DNA of 64,000 nt from Pseudomonadota bacterium (GCA_020161065.1 JAIUPH010000011.1:434001-498000), one strand, 5' to 3'; numbered from the stretch's first letter, positions 38,230-50,427 are shown. Made by a program: numbers and translations. The notes: generated by a model not told the origin, from the letters alone.

Positions 38230-39174
38230 ATGACCGCCCCGCTCCACCCGCACTACGACCTGCTGATCGCCGCCGCCCGCGCGCTGCCGCCGCTGCGCAT
38301 GGCGGTGGTCCACCCGACCAACGCGGTGTCGCTGCAGGCGGCGCTGGAATCGGCGCGGCTCGGGCTGATCGTGCCGCTGCTCATCGGCCCCAAGGCGAGG
38401 ATCGAGGCGGCGGCGCAGGAGGCCGGCGCCGACCTCGCCGGCATCGAGCTGGTCGAGGCGCCGCACAGCCATGCCGCGGCCGACCGCGCCGTGGCGCTGG
38501 TGCACGAAGGCCGCGCCGACGCGCTGATGAAAGGCGCGCTGCACACCGACGAGCTGATGGCCGCCGTGCTGCGCAGCGACGGCGGCCTGCGCACCGGGCG
38601 CCGCATCAGCCACTGCTTCGTGCTGGACGTGCCCGGCCGCGCGCAGCCGCTGATCATCTCTGACGCGGCGATCAACATCGCGCCCACGCTGGAAGAGAAG
38701 GTCGACATCGTGCGCAACGCCATCGACCTGGGCCAGGCGCTGCGCCTGCCGGCCGTGCGCGTGGCCGTGCTGTCGGCGATGGAGACCGTGAACCCGCGCG
38801 TGCCCTCGACGCTGGACGCCGCGGCGCTGTGCAAGATGGCCGACCGCGGCCAGATCACCGGCGCGCTGATCGACGGCCCGCTGGCCATGGACAACGCGAT
38901 CGACCCCGAGGCGGCGCACATCAAGGGCATCGTCTCGCCGGTGGCCGGGCTGGCCAACGTGCTGATCGTGCCCGACCTCGACGCCGGCAACATGCTGGCC
39001 AAGAGCTTGAGCTTCCTCGGCGGCGCCGTCGCCGCCGGCGTGGTGCTGGGCGCGCGCGTGCCCATCGTGCTGACCAGCCGGGCCGACACCACCAGCGCCC
39101 GCCTGGCCTCGTGCGCGCTGGCCACGCTGCTGTGCCAGGCGGCGCGCGAAGGCCGCATCAAGGCCGTCGGCTGA
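38230..39174 (+). CDS. Phosphate acetyl/butyryltransferase family enzyme
   Basis: A 314-residue protein of the Pta/Ptb family, moving an acyl group between CoA and phosphate. Typical text: MKGALHTDELMAAVL, SHCFVLDVPGRAQPLIISDAAINI, LDGPLAMDNAI-like LIDGPLAMDNAIDPEAA, and the closing PIVLTSRADTTSARLASCALA. It is the form that in Burkholderiales is often paired with acetate kinase or fused to an enoyl-CoA hydratase; no such partner is in the window. Preference for acetyl or butyryl groups cannot be told. It begins 31 bases after cbpM. Confidence 0.9.
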   Translation: MTAPLHPHYDLLIAAARALPPLRMAVVHPTNAVSLQAALESARLGLIVPLLIGPKARIEAAAQEAGADLAGIELVEAPHSHAAADRAVALVHEGRADALMKGALHTDELMAAVLRSDGGLRTGRRISHCFVLDVPGRAQPLIISDAAINIAPTLEEKVDIVRNAIDLGQALRLPAVRVAVLSAMETVNPRVPSTLDAAALCKMADRGQITGALIDGPLAMDNAIDPEAAHIKGIVSPVAGLANVLIVPDLDAGNMLAKSLSFLGGAVAAGVVLGARVPIVLTSRADTTSARLASCALATLLCQAAREGRIKAVG

Positions 39175-39184
39175 ACGCCCGTCG

Positions 39185-39721
39185 TCAGACCAGCAGTTCG
39201 TCCAGCTCGGCCTTGATGCGCTGGGCCGTGCGGATCTGCTCCAGCGTGCGGTCCACCGCCTGCAGCGCCTGCCAGGCGGCCTGGTAGTCGCTGCGCGCCA
39301 GGCCGGCTGCGGCGCTGTACGGGCGCTCGATGACGATGTGGCGCACCTCGCCGGGCGATTGCTGGGCCTTGCGCCGCCGCCGGCGACGCTCCGGCGTCGT
39401 CGCGGCGCCGGGCGATGGCGGCGCGGCCGCGAGATCACCGTCGGCGTCGGCATCGGCGCCGCCGGCCGATGCCACCTGGAACACCCGCGGGCCGCGCTGC
39501 GGATCAGCGGCGTCCGCCGCCCCGGTCGCGCCGGCATCGGCTGCCGGCACGGCGCGCCGCCGCCGCTTGTAGACGACGACGGCATCGGCGGCCGGCGAGG
39601 TCGCGCTGAACACCTGCTGGGCCGACAACGGCGGCTCCGGCGGCGGCGATGCGCCGTCCTCGCGCCGCGGCGCGGATGCCTTGTCGGGCTCGGAACCCGA
39701 GCGCCCCCATCGTTCGTTCAT
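39185..39721 (-). CDS. Hypothetical protein, 178 aa, disordered N-terminus and helical C-terminus
   Basis: Not recognised. The first 110 residues are rich in Ala, Pro, Asp and Arg with basic patches KRRRR and ERRRRRRK and look disordered. The last 60 (HIVIERPYSAAAGLARSDYQAA through QRIKAELDELLV) look like a compact helical pair. There is no membrane segment or Cys. It could be a nucleic-acid- or ribosome-associated protein, judged only from the basic patches. It ends ten bases from the phosphotransacetylase stop (convergent), and its start lies nine bases after the stop of the XRE-cupin gene on the same strand. Confidence 0.65.
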   Translation of the reverse strand: MNERWGRSGSEPDKASAPRREDGASPPPEPPLSAQQVFSATSPAADAVVVYKRRRRAVPAADAGATGAADAADPQRGPRVFQVASAGGADADADGDLAAAPPSPGAATTPERRRRRRKAQQSPGEVRHIVIERPYSAAAGLARSDYQAAWQALQAVDRTLEQIRTAQRIKAELDELLV

Positions 39722-39730
39722 CGCGGCCGA

Positions 39731-40417
39731 TTATCGCCGAGCGCGCCGCGCCGCCGGTTGGGCCGCGGCCCGCGCGGCGGCGCCGGCGCGGGCCGACGCC
39801 ATCTGCCCGCTTTCGGTCGAGGTCACGCCGACGATGCGGGCCAGCTGCCGGCTCACGCTGATGTAGGCGTGGCCGATGCGGCTGTCGAAGTAGATCGAAT
39901 CGCCCTTGGCCAGGCGCACGACCTGGCCGCCGTCGAAGTGCAGTTCCAGCGCGCCCGTCAGCACGTAGACGAACTCCTCGCCGTCGTGGCGCGCGTAGTC
40001 GCCGGGGCCTTCGATGCGGCGCGCGTGCACCGTGCCGACGACCGGGCTCATGCGCTTGCCCACCGCCTTGGTGCCGAGGAACTCGTAGGCGAGCGACAGC
40101 CCGCGGTAGACCACGCCGCGCCCGGCGCGCGTGACCACCGGGCCGGCCATCGGCGACGGCTGCTCGTCGGCGCCGGCGAACATGGCGTTCATGTCCATCT
40201 GCAGCGCGCGGCCGAGCGCGGCGAAGTTCTCGTAGCCCAGCGCGAGCTGGCCGCGCTCGGCGCGCGAGATGGTCGGGATCGACACGCCCGACAGCGCCGA
40301 GAGCTGCGCCAGCGTCCAGCCGAACTGCTGGCGCGCGCCGCGCAGCCGCCGGCCGAAGGTCTCGCGGTCCAGCGTGTTGGGCGCGGCGGCGGTTGGGGCG
40401 TGGGGCGGTGCCTTCAA
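39731..40417 (-). CDS. XRE-family regulator with C-terminal cupin domain
   Basis: A 228-residue regulator: helix-turn-helix (about 21-75, with LAQLSALSGVSIPTISRAERG) and a cupin barrel (about 135-205, with HDGEEFVYVLTGALELHF and GDSIYFDSRIGHAY). The cupin of such regulators binds a small ligand and decides repression. Neighbouring genes are divergent and encode an FAD amine oxidase, a peptidase and a peptide importer, so the ligand is likely an amino acid or related compound. PuuR and similar regulators of amine catabolism share this layout. The short promoter region at 40418-40525 has a palindrome expected for its operator. A disordered, basic Ala/Arg tail ends the protein. Confidence 0.9.
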   Translation of the reverse strand: MKAPPHAPTAAAPNTLDRETFGRRLRGARQQFGWTLAQLSALSGVSIPTISRAERGQLALGYENFAALGRALQMDMNAMFAGADEQPSPMAGPVVTRAGRGVVYRGLSLAYEFLGTKAVGKRMSPVVGTVHARRIEGPGDYARHDGEEFVYVLTGALELHFDGGQVVRLAKGDSIYFDSRIGHAYISVSRQLARIVGVTSTESGQMASARAGAAARAAAQPAARRARR

Positions 40418-40465
40418 GGTCGGCGGCGTGGCGGCGCGCGCATCGTACCCGCGGCCGCGGCGTGA

Positions 40466-41692
<1,227 letters not shown>

Positions 41693-41698
41693 CTTGTC

Positions 41699-43153
41699 AT
41701 GCGCGTCTTCAGCGGATCGCTCGCCACCGAGACCAACACCTTCGCGCCCATGCCCACCGGCATGGCCTCGTTCCGCGACCGCGGCTACTACCCGGCCGGC
41801 AAGCACCCCGAGGCGATGAACTTCTTCGCCGGCCCGCTGTGCGCGGCGCGGCTGCGCGGCAAGGAGAAGGGCTGGACGCTGCTGGAAGGCATGGTCGCCG
41901 GCGCCCAGCCCAGCGGCACGACCACACGCGCCGCCTACGAGGCCTTGCGCGACGAGCTGCTGGCCGACCTGCGCGCCGCGCTGCCGGTCGACATGGTGGT
42001 GCTGGGCCTGCACGGCGCGATGGTCGCCGACGGCTACGACGACTGCGAAGGCGACCTGCTGCGCCGCGTGCGCGACATCGTCGGCCCCGCCGTCGTGGTC
42101 GGCGCCGAGCTCGACCCGCACTGCCACCTGACGCCTGAAATGGTGTCACAGGCCGACCTGCTGATCTGCTTCAAGGAGTACCCGCACACCGACGTGCTGG
42201 AGCGCGCGCTGGAGCTGGTCGACCTCTGCGCCGCGATGGCGGCCAGGAAGATCCGCCCGGTGGCGGCCGTCGTCGACACCGGCATGATCGTCACCATGCA
42301 CACCTCGCGCGAGCCGGCACGCGGCTTCGTCGACCGCCTGCAGGCGCTGGAAGGCAAGGACGGCGTGCTGTCGATCTCGGTCGCCCACGGTTTTTCGTGG
42401 GGCGACGTGGCCGAGATGGGCACCAAGCTGCTGGTCTACGCCGATGGCGACGCCGCCAACGCCCAAGCGCTGGCGCGCCGGCTGGCCGACGAGCTGATCG
42501 CCCTGCGCGAGGGCTTGACCGTGCCCTACCCCGGCATCGACGCCGCGCTGGACGAAGCGCTGGCGCAGGCCGCCGGCCCGGTCGTGCTGGCCGACGGTGC
42601 CGACAACCCCGGCGGCGGCGCCGCCGGCGATTCCACCTTCGTGCTGCGGCGCCTGCTCGAGCGCGGCATCGCCAACGTCGCTCTGGGCCCGCTGTGGGAC
42701 CCGATCGCCGTGCGCATCGCCTTCGAGGCCGGCGCCGGCGCGCGGCTGCCCTTGCGCATCGGCGGCAAGATCGGCCCGCTGTCGGGCGATCCGCTGGACC
42801 TGGAGGTCACCGTCAAGGCGCTGCAGCGCGACCTCGTGATGACGGGCCTGGCCAATGCGCCGGTGGCGATGGGCGACTGCGCGCTGGTGGAGACGGCCGG
42901 CATCGAGATCGCGCTGATCACCCTGCGCAACCAGGCGATGGGCACCGACCTCTTCACCCAGCTCGGCTGCGACCTGGCGGCCAAGCGGCTGATCGTCGTG
43001 AAGTCGTCGCAGCATTTCTACGCCAGCTTCTCCAAGGTGGCCAAGCACGTGATCTACCTCGGCGCGCCGGGCTCGGTGACGCTGGACATCACGACGCTGC
43101 CTTACACCAAGGTTCGGCGGCCGAAGTGGCCGCTGGACAAGACCGTTCGCTGA
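41699..43153 (+). CDS. M81 family metallopeptidase (MlrC-like)
   Basis: A 484-residue zinc enzyme of the MlrC type. It has ETNTFAPMPTGMASF near the start, LHGAMVADGYDDCEGDLL, GAELDPHCHLTPEM and KEYPHTDVLER, which hold likely His/Asp/Glu zinc ligands, and DGADNPGGGAAGDSTFVLRRLLE in the C-terminal domain. MlrC hydrolyses linearised microcystin, but most members occur with amino-acid or peptide transporters in general amino acid catabolism. It is six bases after the oxidoreductase and followed by a peptide ABC importer, so it probably handles the imported peptide or N-substituted amino acid. Confidence 0.9.
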   Translation: MRVFSGSLATETNTFAPMPTGMASFRDRGYYPAGKHPEAMNFFAGPLCAARLRGKEKGWTLLEGMVAGAQPSGTTTRAAYEALRDELLADLRAALPVDMVVLGLHGAMVADGYDDCEGDLLRRVRDIVGPAVVVGAELDPHCHLTPEMVSQADLLICFKEYPHTDVLERALELVDLCAAMAARKIRPVAAVVDTGMIVTMHTSREPARGFVDRLQALEGKDGVLSISVAHGFSWGDVAEMGTKLLVYADGDAANAQALARRLADELIALREGLTVPYPGIDAALDEALAQAAGPVVLADGADNPGGGAAGDSTFVLRRLLERGIANVALGPLWDPIAVRIAFEAGAGARLPLRIGGKIGPLSGDPLDLEVTVKALQRDLVMTGLANAPVAMGDCALVETAGIEIALITLRNQAMGTDLFTQLGCDLAAKRLIVVKSSQHFYASFSKVAKHVIYLGAPGSVTLDITTLPYTKVRRPKWPLDKTVR

Positions 43154-43171
43154 ACCCCCAGGAGTCCGCCG

Positions 43172-44731
43172 ATGAAACGCTCGCTCGCCTGCCTGCTGAT
43201 GCTCGCCGCCGCCACCGCGGCCCCGGCGCAGACCAAGACGCTGAAGGTCGTCGCCCACGCCGACGTGAAGATCCTCGACCCGACCTTCACCACCGCCTAC
43301 ATCTCGCGCAACTTCGGCTACATGGTCTACGACACGCTGTTCGCGCAGGACGCCAACGGCACGCCCAAGCCGCAGATGGTCGACAAGTGGACCACCAGCA
43401 AGGACGGCAAGCTGTGGAACTTCACGCTGCGCCCGGGGCTGAAGTTCTCCGACGGCAGCGCGGTGACCAGCGCCGACGTCATCGCCTCGCTGCAGCGCTG
43501 GCAGTCGCGCGACAACCTGGGCAAGGCGCTGGTGGCCGCCGGCGCCGAGTGGAAGCCGGCCGGCGCGCAAGGCTTCACGCTGACGCTGGCCGAGCCCTTC
43601 GGCATGGTGCTGGACGCGCTGGGCAAGCCTTCGGGCTTTCCGCCGCTGATCCTGCCCGAGCGGCTGGCCAAGCTGCCGACCAACGCGCCGATGACCGAGG
43701 TGTTGGGCTCGGGCCCCTTCGTCTTCAAGCGCGACGAATGGGTGCCCGGCAACAAGGCCGTGTTCCTGCGCAACCCGGGCTACGTGCCGCGCAGCGATGC
43801 GCCCAGCGGCATGGCCGGCAGCAAGAAGCCGGCGTTCGACCGCGTCGAATGGCTGTACCTGCCCGACGCCAACAGCGCCATCGCGGCGCTCAAGCGCGGC
43901 GAGGTCGACCTGATCGAGCAGTTGCCGCCCGACTACATCGCGCCGCTGCGCGCCGATGCCAACGTCAAGATCGGCTCCGGTGGCTCGTACCAGGGCTTCC
44001 TGGTGATGAACCAGTCGTTCCCGCCGTTCAACAACGCCAAGGTGCGCCAGGCCGTGCTGCAGGCGGTGAGCCAGGACCGCTTCACCGCGGCGATGGGCTA
44101 CCCGCTCGACATGCGCGTCACCTACTGCGCCACCTGGTTCATCTGCGGCGGCCCCAACGAGACCGACGCCGGCGCCGAGCCGTTCCGCAAGGCCGACGTC
44201 GCCAAGGCCAAGCAGTTGCTGGCCGAGGGTGGCTACAAGGGCGAGAAGGTGGTGCTGCTGGTGCCCAGCGACATCACCTACCTCAATGCCGAGGCGCTGA
44301 TGGCGGCGCAGACCATGCGCAGCATCGGCATGAACGTCGACGCGCAGACCATGGACTGGGCGTCGATCGGCGCGCGCCGCGCGAAGAAGGATGCGCCCGA
44401 GGCCGGCGGCTGGAACATGTACGTCACGGTGGCCGGGCAGTTCGACGTCAACTCGCCCATCAACAACGCCTACCTCGGCGCGCCCTGCGGCACCAGCCTG
44501 CCCGGCTGGCCTTGCGACAAGCAGCTCGACGAACTGCGCGCCGCGTGGATCAAGGAGACCGTGCCGGCCAAACGCAAGCAACTGCTCGACGCCTTCCAGC
44601 GCCGCGCCTTCGAGGCCGTGCCCTACGTCAACGCCGGCCAGTATTCGGCGGCCTTCGCGGCGCGCGCCAACCTGAAGAACATCGACAAGCTGTGGGGCGG
44701 GCTGCCCAACGTGTGGGTGCTGGACCGTTGA
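43172..44731 (+). CDS. Peptide/substrate-binding protein of ABC importer (SBP_bac_5)
   Basis: A 519-residue periplasmic binding protein with a signal peptide cut near residue 19 (TAAPA/QT). It has the DppA/OppA fold: LKVVAHADVKILDPTFTT, WTFTLRPGLKFSDG-like WNFTLRPGLKFSDG, and VRQAVLQAVSQDRF. Ligands of the family are di- and oligopeptides, glutathione, nickel or sugars. The permease and ATPase genes follow in order. CCAGGAG precedes the ATG. Two cysteine pairs near 320-330 (TYCATWFICGG) and 435-445 (APCGTSLPGWPC) are unusual and may form disulfides. Confidence 0.94.
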   Translation: MKRSLACLLMLAAATAAPAQTKTLKVVAHADVKILDPTFTTAYISRNFGYMVYDTLFAQDANGTPKPQMVDKWTTSKDGKLWNFTLRPGLKFSDGSAVTSADVIASLQRWQSRDNLGKALVAAGAEWKPAGAQGFTLTLAEPFGMVLDALGKPSGFPPLILPERLAKLPTNAPMTEVLGSGPFVFKRDEWVPGNKAVFLRNPGYVPRSDAPSGMAGSKKPAFDRVEWLYLPDANSAIAALKRGEVDLIEQLPPDYIAPLRADANVKIGSGGSYQGFLVMNQSFPPFNNAKVRQAVLQAVSQDRFTAAMGYPLDMRVTYCATWFICGGPNETDAGAEPFRKADVAKAKQLLAEGGYKGEKVVLLVPSDITYLNAEALMAAQTMRSIGMNVDAQTMDWASIGARRAKKDAPEAGGWNMYVTVAGQFDVNSPINNAYLGAPCGTSLPGWPCDKQLDELRAAWIKETVPAKRKQLLDAFQRRAFEAVPYVNAGQYSAAFAARANLKNIDKLWGGLPNVWVLDR

Positions 44732-44760
44732 CGCTGCGCGTTCAGCTAACGGGTTAGGCG

Positions 44761-45696
44761 ATGGGCTACCTGCTGCGGCGGCTGGCCGCCACGCTGCCGG
44801 TGATGGCGGTGGTCGCGGTCGTCGTGTTCCTGCTGATCCATTTGTCGCCCGGCGACCCGGCGGCGCTGATCGCCGGCGACCTGGCCACCGCCGACGACAT
44901 CGCGCGGCTGCGCGTCGCGCTCGGGCTCGACCAGCCGCTGTGGCGGCAGTTCGGGCTGTGGCTGGGCCGGCTGGCCAGCGGCGACCTCGGCACCTCGATC
45001 TTCACGCAGGTGCCGGTGCGCGAGCTGCTGGCCCAGCGCATCGAGCCGACGCTGTCGATCGCCGTGCTGACGATGGCGCTGACGGTGGCCGTCGCCGTGC
45101 CGCTGGGCACGCTGGCCGCCTGGCGCGCCGGCAGCTGGATCGACCGCGCGGTGATGCTGTTCGCCGTGCTGGCCTTCTCGGTGCCGGTGTTCCTGGTGGG
45201 TTATCTGCTGATCTTCGCTTTCGCGGTGCACTGGCCGTGGTTTCCGGTGCAGGGCTACACGCGCATCGCCGACGATCCCGCCGCCTGGCTGCGCGGCCTG
45301 GTGCTGCCATGCATCAACCTGGCACTGGTCTACATCGCGCTGATCACGCGCATGACGCGCGCCACCGTGCTGGAGGTGCTGCACGAAGACTACATCCGCA
45401 CCGCGCGCGCCAAGGGCCTGGGCGTGCTTCCGGTGCTGGGCCACGCGCTGCGCAACGCCGCGGTGCCCATCGCCACCACGGTGGGCGTCGGCATCGCGCT
45501 GCTGATCGGCGGCGTGGTCGTCACCGAGACGGTGTTCGCGATTCCCGGCGTCGGCCGGCTGGTGGTCGAATCGGTGCAGCGCCACGACTACCCGGTGATC
45601 CAGAGCGTGCTGCTGATCTCGGCCGCCGTCTACGTGCTGATCAATTTGCTGATCGACTTGAGCTACCGCTTGTTCGATCCGCGCATCGTGTATTGA
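44761..45696 (+). CDS. Dipeptide-type ABC permease, DppB-like
   Basis: A 311-residue inner-membrane protein with six helices. The first, LLRRLAATLPVMAVVAVVVF, carries the family start, with HLSPGDPAA after it. The permease motif EDYIRTARAKGLG lies in the cytoplasmic loop, and the C-terminus is NLLIDLSYRLFDPRIVY. It forms a heterodimer with the next gene's product. It starts at ATG 44761, 29 bases after the binding-protein stop. Confidence 0.95.
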   Translation: MGYLLRRLAATLPVMAVVAVVVFLLIHLSPGDPAALIAGDLATADDIARLRVALGLDQPLWRQFGLWLGRLASGDLGTSIFTQVPVRELLAQRIEPTLSIAVLTMALTVAVAVPLGTLAAWRAGSWIDRAVMLFAVLAFSVPVFLVGYLLIFAFAVHWPWFPVQGYTRIADDPAAWLRGLVLPCINLALVYIALITRMTRATVLEVLHEDYIRTARAKGLGVLPVLGHALRNAAVPIATTVGVGIALLIGGVVVTETVFAIPGVGRLVVESVQRHDYPVIQSVLLISAAVYVLINLLIDLSYRLFDPRIVY

Positions 45697-45697
45697 C

Positions 45698-46585
45698 GTG
45701 AGCACCGTCCCCACCCCCGCCGTCGACGGCGACGACGACGACGCGCCCTTCGCCCCGCCGCGCCTGCGCTGGCTGCGCAAGCACCCCACGCTGGTGACCG
45801 GCGCGCTGCTGCTGGTGCTGATCGCGCTGGCCTCGCTGGCCGCGCCCTGGCTGGCCACGCACGACCCGCAGGACCTGGACCCGCTGGCGCGCATGCAGCC
45901 GCCGTCGGCCGAGCACTGGTTCGGCACCGACGCGCTGGGCCGCGACGTCTACAGCCGCGCCGTCTGGGGCGGCCGCATCTCGCTGGTGGTGGGGCTGTCG
46001 GTGGCGGTGCTGGCCACGCTGGTCGGCACGCTCATCGGGCTGGTGGCCGGCTTCGTGCGCGGCGCCGACGCCTGGATCATGCGCATCATGGACGGCTTGA
46101 TGGCGATCCCCGGCATCCTGCTGGCCATCGCGCTGATGGCGGTGACGCGCGCCAGCCTGACGACGGTGATCGTCGCCATCACCGTGCCCGAGGTGCCGCG
46201 CGTCGCGCGCCTCGTGCGCTCGCTGGCGCTGACGCTGCGCGAGCAGCTCTTCGTCGAGGCGGCGCACGCCGTCGGCACGCGGCTGCCCACCATCCTGCTG
46301 CGCCACGTGCTGCCCAACACGGTGGCGCCGCTGGTCGTGCAGGCCACCTTCGTCGCGGCGGCCGCCGTGCTGGCTGAAGCCGTGCTGTCGTTCCTGGGCG
46401 TCGGCGTGCCGCCGCAGGTGCCGAGCTGGGGCAACATGATGGCCGAGGGGCGCAACTTCGTCGCCGTGGCCTTCCACGTCATCCTCTACCCGGGGCTGCT
46501 GCTGGCGGCCACGGTGCTGGCGATCAACCTGCTGGGCGACGGCCTGCGCGACGCGCTGGACCCGCGCCTGGCGCGGCAACTTTGA
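45698..46585 (+). CDS. Dipeptide-type ABC permease, DppC-like
   Basis: A 295-residue permease with a first helix at about 27-47, then [24 protein letters not shown], typical of DppC. The six-helix core ends with [23 protein letters not shown]. The EAA motif is [11 protein letters not shown]. It starts at GTG 45698 directly after the DppB-like stop and is followed by the ATPase gene with only a few bases or an overlap between them. Confidence 0.95.
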   Translation: MSTVPTPAVDGDDDDAPFAPPRLRWLRKHPTLVTGALLLVLIALASLAAPWLATHDPQDLDPLARMQPPSAEHWFGTDALGRDVYSRAVWGGRISLVVGLSVAVLATLVGTLIGLVAGFVRGADAWIMRIMDGLMAIPGILLAIALMAVTRASLTTVIVAITVPEVPRVARLVRSLALTLREQLFVEAAHAVGTRLPTILLRHVLPNTVAPLVVQATFVAAAAVLAEAVLSFLGVGVPPQVPSWGNMMAEGRNFVAVAFHVILYPGLLLAATVLAINLLGDGLRDALDPRLARQL

Positions 46586-46593
46586 CGAGCGCG

Positions 46594-47609
<1,016 letters not shown>

Positions 47610-47613
<4 letters not shown>

Positions 47614-48590
47614 CGGCGCCCTTGCTCGAAGTGCGCGACCTCAAGAAGCACTACGTGGCGCCGCAGCGCTGGTTCGCGCCGCGGCGGCCGCCGGTGCAGG
47701 CGGTGGACGGCGTGTCGTTCGACGTGGCGCGCGGCGAGACGCTGTCGCTGGTGGGCGAATCGGGCTGCGGCAAGACCACCACCGCGAAGACCGTGCTGCG
47801 GCTGATCGAGCCCAGCGCCGGCACCGTGCGGCTGGACGGCGAGGAGCTGACGGCGCTGACGCCGGAACAGATGCGGCTGCGCCGGCGCGATGTGCAGATC
47901 ATCTTCCAGGACCCCTATGCCTCGCTGAACCCGCGGCTGGCCGCCGGCGAGATCGTCGCCGAGCCGCTGCGCAACTTCGGCGGCGCCACGCGCGCGCAGC
48001 GGCAGGAGCGCGTGCACTGGCTGCTGCAGCGCGTGGGCCTGCGGCCCGAGGCGGCCGCGAAGTATCCGCACGAGTTCTCCGGCGGCCAGCGCCAGCGCCT
48101 GGGCATCGCGCGCGCGCTGGCGTTGAACCCCAGGCTCATCGTCTGCGACGAGCCGGTCTCGGCGCTCGACGTCTCGGTGCAGGCGCAGGTCGTCAACCTG
48201 CTGATGGACCTGCAGGCCGAGTTCGGCATCGCCTACCTCTTCGTCGCCCACGACCTCGCGGTGGTGCGCCACATCAGCCGCCGCGTGGCGGTGATGTACC
48301 TCGGCCGCATCGTCGAGATCGCCGAGCGCGACACGCTGTTCGCCGCGCCGCTGCACCCCTACACTGAGATCCTGCTGTCGGCCGCGCCGGTGCCCAACCC
48401 GCGCACGCCGCCGCGCCGGCTGCTGCTGCAGGGCGACCCGCCGAGCCCCGCCAACCCGCCGCCGGGCTGCCGCTTCCACACCCGCTGCCCGCTGGCCCAG
48501 GACATCTGCCGCAGCCAGGCGCCGGCCTTGAGCAGCCGGCCATCGTCCACCACCGCCGGCGAGCACCTCGTCGCCTGCCACTTCCGTTGA
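47610..48590 (+). CDS. Peptide ABC importer ATPase, DppF-like
   Basis: A 326-residue ATPase with Walker A GESGCGKT at 49-56, Q-loop [12 protein letters not shown], signature [10 protein letters not shown], Walker [14 protein letters not shown] and the switch His in [10 protein letters not shown]. The C-terminal domain again has a cysteine-containing [14 protein letters not shown]. It is the second ATPase of the DppBCDF set and overlaps its partner's stop (ATGA). It is followed 11 bases later by the deacylase gene. Confidence 0.95.
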
Positions 48591-48601
48591 GGTCGAACGT
48601 C

Positions 48602-50050
48602 ATGAACGCCAACCACTACGACTTGCTGATCCGCGGCGGCACCGTCATCGACGGCAGCAAGGCGCCGCGCTTCGACGCCGACCTCGGCATCCGCGACGGC
48701 CGCATCGCGGCCATCGGCGACCTCGCCGGCGCCAGCGCCGACGAGACGCTGGACGCCGCGGGCCGCATCGTCGCGCCCGGCTTCATCGACTCGCACACCC
48801 ACGACGACCAGGCGCTGCTCGGCCAGCCGGCGATGGCGTTCAAGGTCTCGCAGGGCGTGACCACGGTGATCGCCGGCAACTGCGGCATCAGCGCCGCGCC
48901 GCTGCGCGAGGGCATGGCGCTGCCGATGCCCTTGACGCTGATGGACACGCCCGACACGCCGCGCTTCACGCGCTTTGCCGACTACCTGCAGGCGCTGCGG
49001 CATCGGCCGGCGGCCGTCAACGTCGCCGCGATGGTCGGCCACTCGACGCTGCGCGCCACCGTGATGGGCGACGACCTCGACCGCGCCGCCACCGACGCCG
49101 AGATCGCCGCGATGCGCGCGCATGTCGAAGAGGCGATGCAGGCCGGCGCCATCGGCCTGTCCACCGGCACCTTCTACCCGCCGGCGGTGAAGGCGACGAC
49201 CGAGGAGATCATCGAGGTCAGCCGCCCGCTCAGCGAGCGCAAGGCGCTGTACGTGACCCACATGCGCGACGAGGCCGACCGCGTGCTGGAGGCGCTGGAC
49301 GAGACTTTCCGCATCGGCCGCGCGCTCGACGTGCCGGTGGTCGTCTCGCACCACAAGGTGATGAATCGCGCCAACCACGGCAAGTCGGCCGGCACGCTGG
49401 CCTACATCCGCGAATCGATGCGCCACCAGTGCATCGGACTCGACTGTTATCCCTACACCGCCGGCTCGACGATGATCCGCGCCGACCGCGGCATGATCGA
49501 AGAGCGCACGCTGATCGCCTCCAGCGAGCCGCACCCCGAGATGGCGGGCCGCGAGCTGGCCGACATCGCCGCCGAATGGGGCGTCGACCGCGCCGAGGCC
49601 GCGCGCCGGCTGCAGCCCGGCACCGCGATCTACTTCCTGATGGACGAAGCCGACGTGCAGCGCATCCTGGCCTTCGACGAGACCATGGTCGGCTCCGACG
49701 GCATCCCCGTCGGCGACAAGCCGCACCCGCGGCTATGGGGCACCTTCCCGCGCGTGCTGGGCCACTACTGCCGCGAGGTCGGCCTGTTTCCGCTGGAGAC
49801 GGCGGTGTGGAAGATGACCGGCCTGACCGCCCGCCACTTCGGCCTGCAAGGCCGCGGCAGCCTGCAGGTGGGCCACCACGCCGACGTGGTGATCTTCGAC
49901 GCCGCCACCATCAGCGACGCCGCCAGCTATGCCCAGCCGACGCTGCCGGCGCAAGGCATCGATGCGGTGATCGTCAACGGGCTCGTCACCTGGCGGGATG
50001 GGGCGCACACGGGGGCGCGTGGGGGGCAGGTGATCACGCGGGGGGCATGA
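48602..50050 (+). CDS. N-acyl-D-amino-acid deacylase (D-aminoacylase)
   Basis: A 482-residue amidohydrolase that frees D-amino acids from N-acyl derivatives. The zinc-binding HxH is at His65/His67 (FIDSHTHDDQ). The family Cys lies in AGNCGISAAP near 96, and HHK (VVSHHKVMNRANHGK) follows near 243, as in D-aminoacylases and D-glutamate deacylases. The last gene of an eight-gene plus-strand run, it makes the best case that the run imports and degrades N-acyl-D-amino acids or D-amino-acid peptides. The ATG at 48602 is used; the in-frame upstream GTG-type start adds five residues. The large palindromic element begins 18 bases after its stop. Confidence 0.93.
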   Translation: MNANHYDLLIRGGTVIDGSKAPRFDADLGIRDGRIAAIGDLAGASADETLDAAGRIVAPGFIDSHTHDDQALLGQPAMAFKVSQGVTTVIAGNCGISAAPLREGMALPMPLTLMDTPDTPRFTRFADYLQALRHRPAAVNVAAMVGHSTLRATVMGDDLDRAATDAEIAAMRAHVEEAMQAGAIGLSTGTFYPPAVKATTEEIIEVSRPLSERKALYVTHMRDEADRVLEALDETFRIGRALDVPVVVSHHKVMNRANHGKSAGTLAYIRESMRHQCIGLDCYPYTAGSTMIRADRGMIEERTLIASSEPHPEMAGRELADIAAEWGVDRAEAARRLQPGTAIYFLMDEADVQRILAFDETMVGSDGIPVGDKPHPRLWGTFPRVLGHYCREVGLFPLETAVWKMTGLTARHFGLQGRGSLQVGHHADVVIFDAATISDAASYAQPTLPAQGIDAVIVNGLVTWRDGAHTGARGGQVITRGA

Positions 50051-50125
50051 GCCTCTCGGGGGCTCGTGAGCGGTCCTTCTTCGCGTGCTGAAGCCCCCGG
50101 CCGGGTCTCGGCCCGGCGGCCGACT

Positions 50126-50153
50126 CCCTTTCTTTGCTGGTGCAAAGAAAGGG
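50126..50153. repeat. Perfect hairpin, 12-bp stem
   Basis: CCCTTTCTTTGC, loop TGGT, GCAAAGAAAGGG: all twelve pairs match. Part of the large element. The message of the deacylase gene would fold this 76 bases after its stop. No T-run follows, so it is not a classical terminator. Confidence 0.9.
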
Positions 50154-50238
50154 AGCAAAGAAAGCACCTTGAACGCAACACCCCCGGCTCGTTCTTCGGT
50201 GATCGGTCGCTGCGCTCCGGCCGGTGGCCGTGACAGTT

Positions 50239-50427
50239 CTCGCAAAGTCTTGCTCGACAGCGCCGACTGTTCACCAGCGGCGTGTCGCGAGCGGCGTCAC
50301 GCTGGACCACCGTCCGCTCTTCAGGCGCAGGAAGCGGTGGCATGCCGATGGCTGGTGGTCCAGCGTGACGACGTACCGTCTCGCCTGGGCGGCGAACAGT
50401 CGGCGCTGTCGAGCAAGACTTTGCGAG
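50239..50427. repeat. Exact 34-bp inverted repeat with inner 17-bp inverted repeat
   Basis: Arms 50239-50272 and 50394-50427 are exact reverse complements (the left begins CTCGCAAAGTCTTGC). Between them a second exact pair, 50295-50311 and 50354-50370 (left CGTCACGCTGGACCACC), surrounds a 42-base centre. The exactness of two separate pairs with unpaired stretches between them suggests recent origin, gene conversion between arms, or selection on structure. Confidence 0.9.
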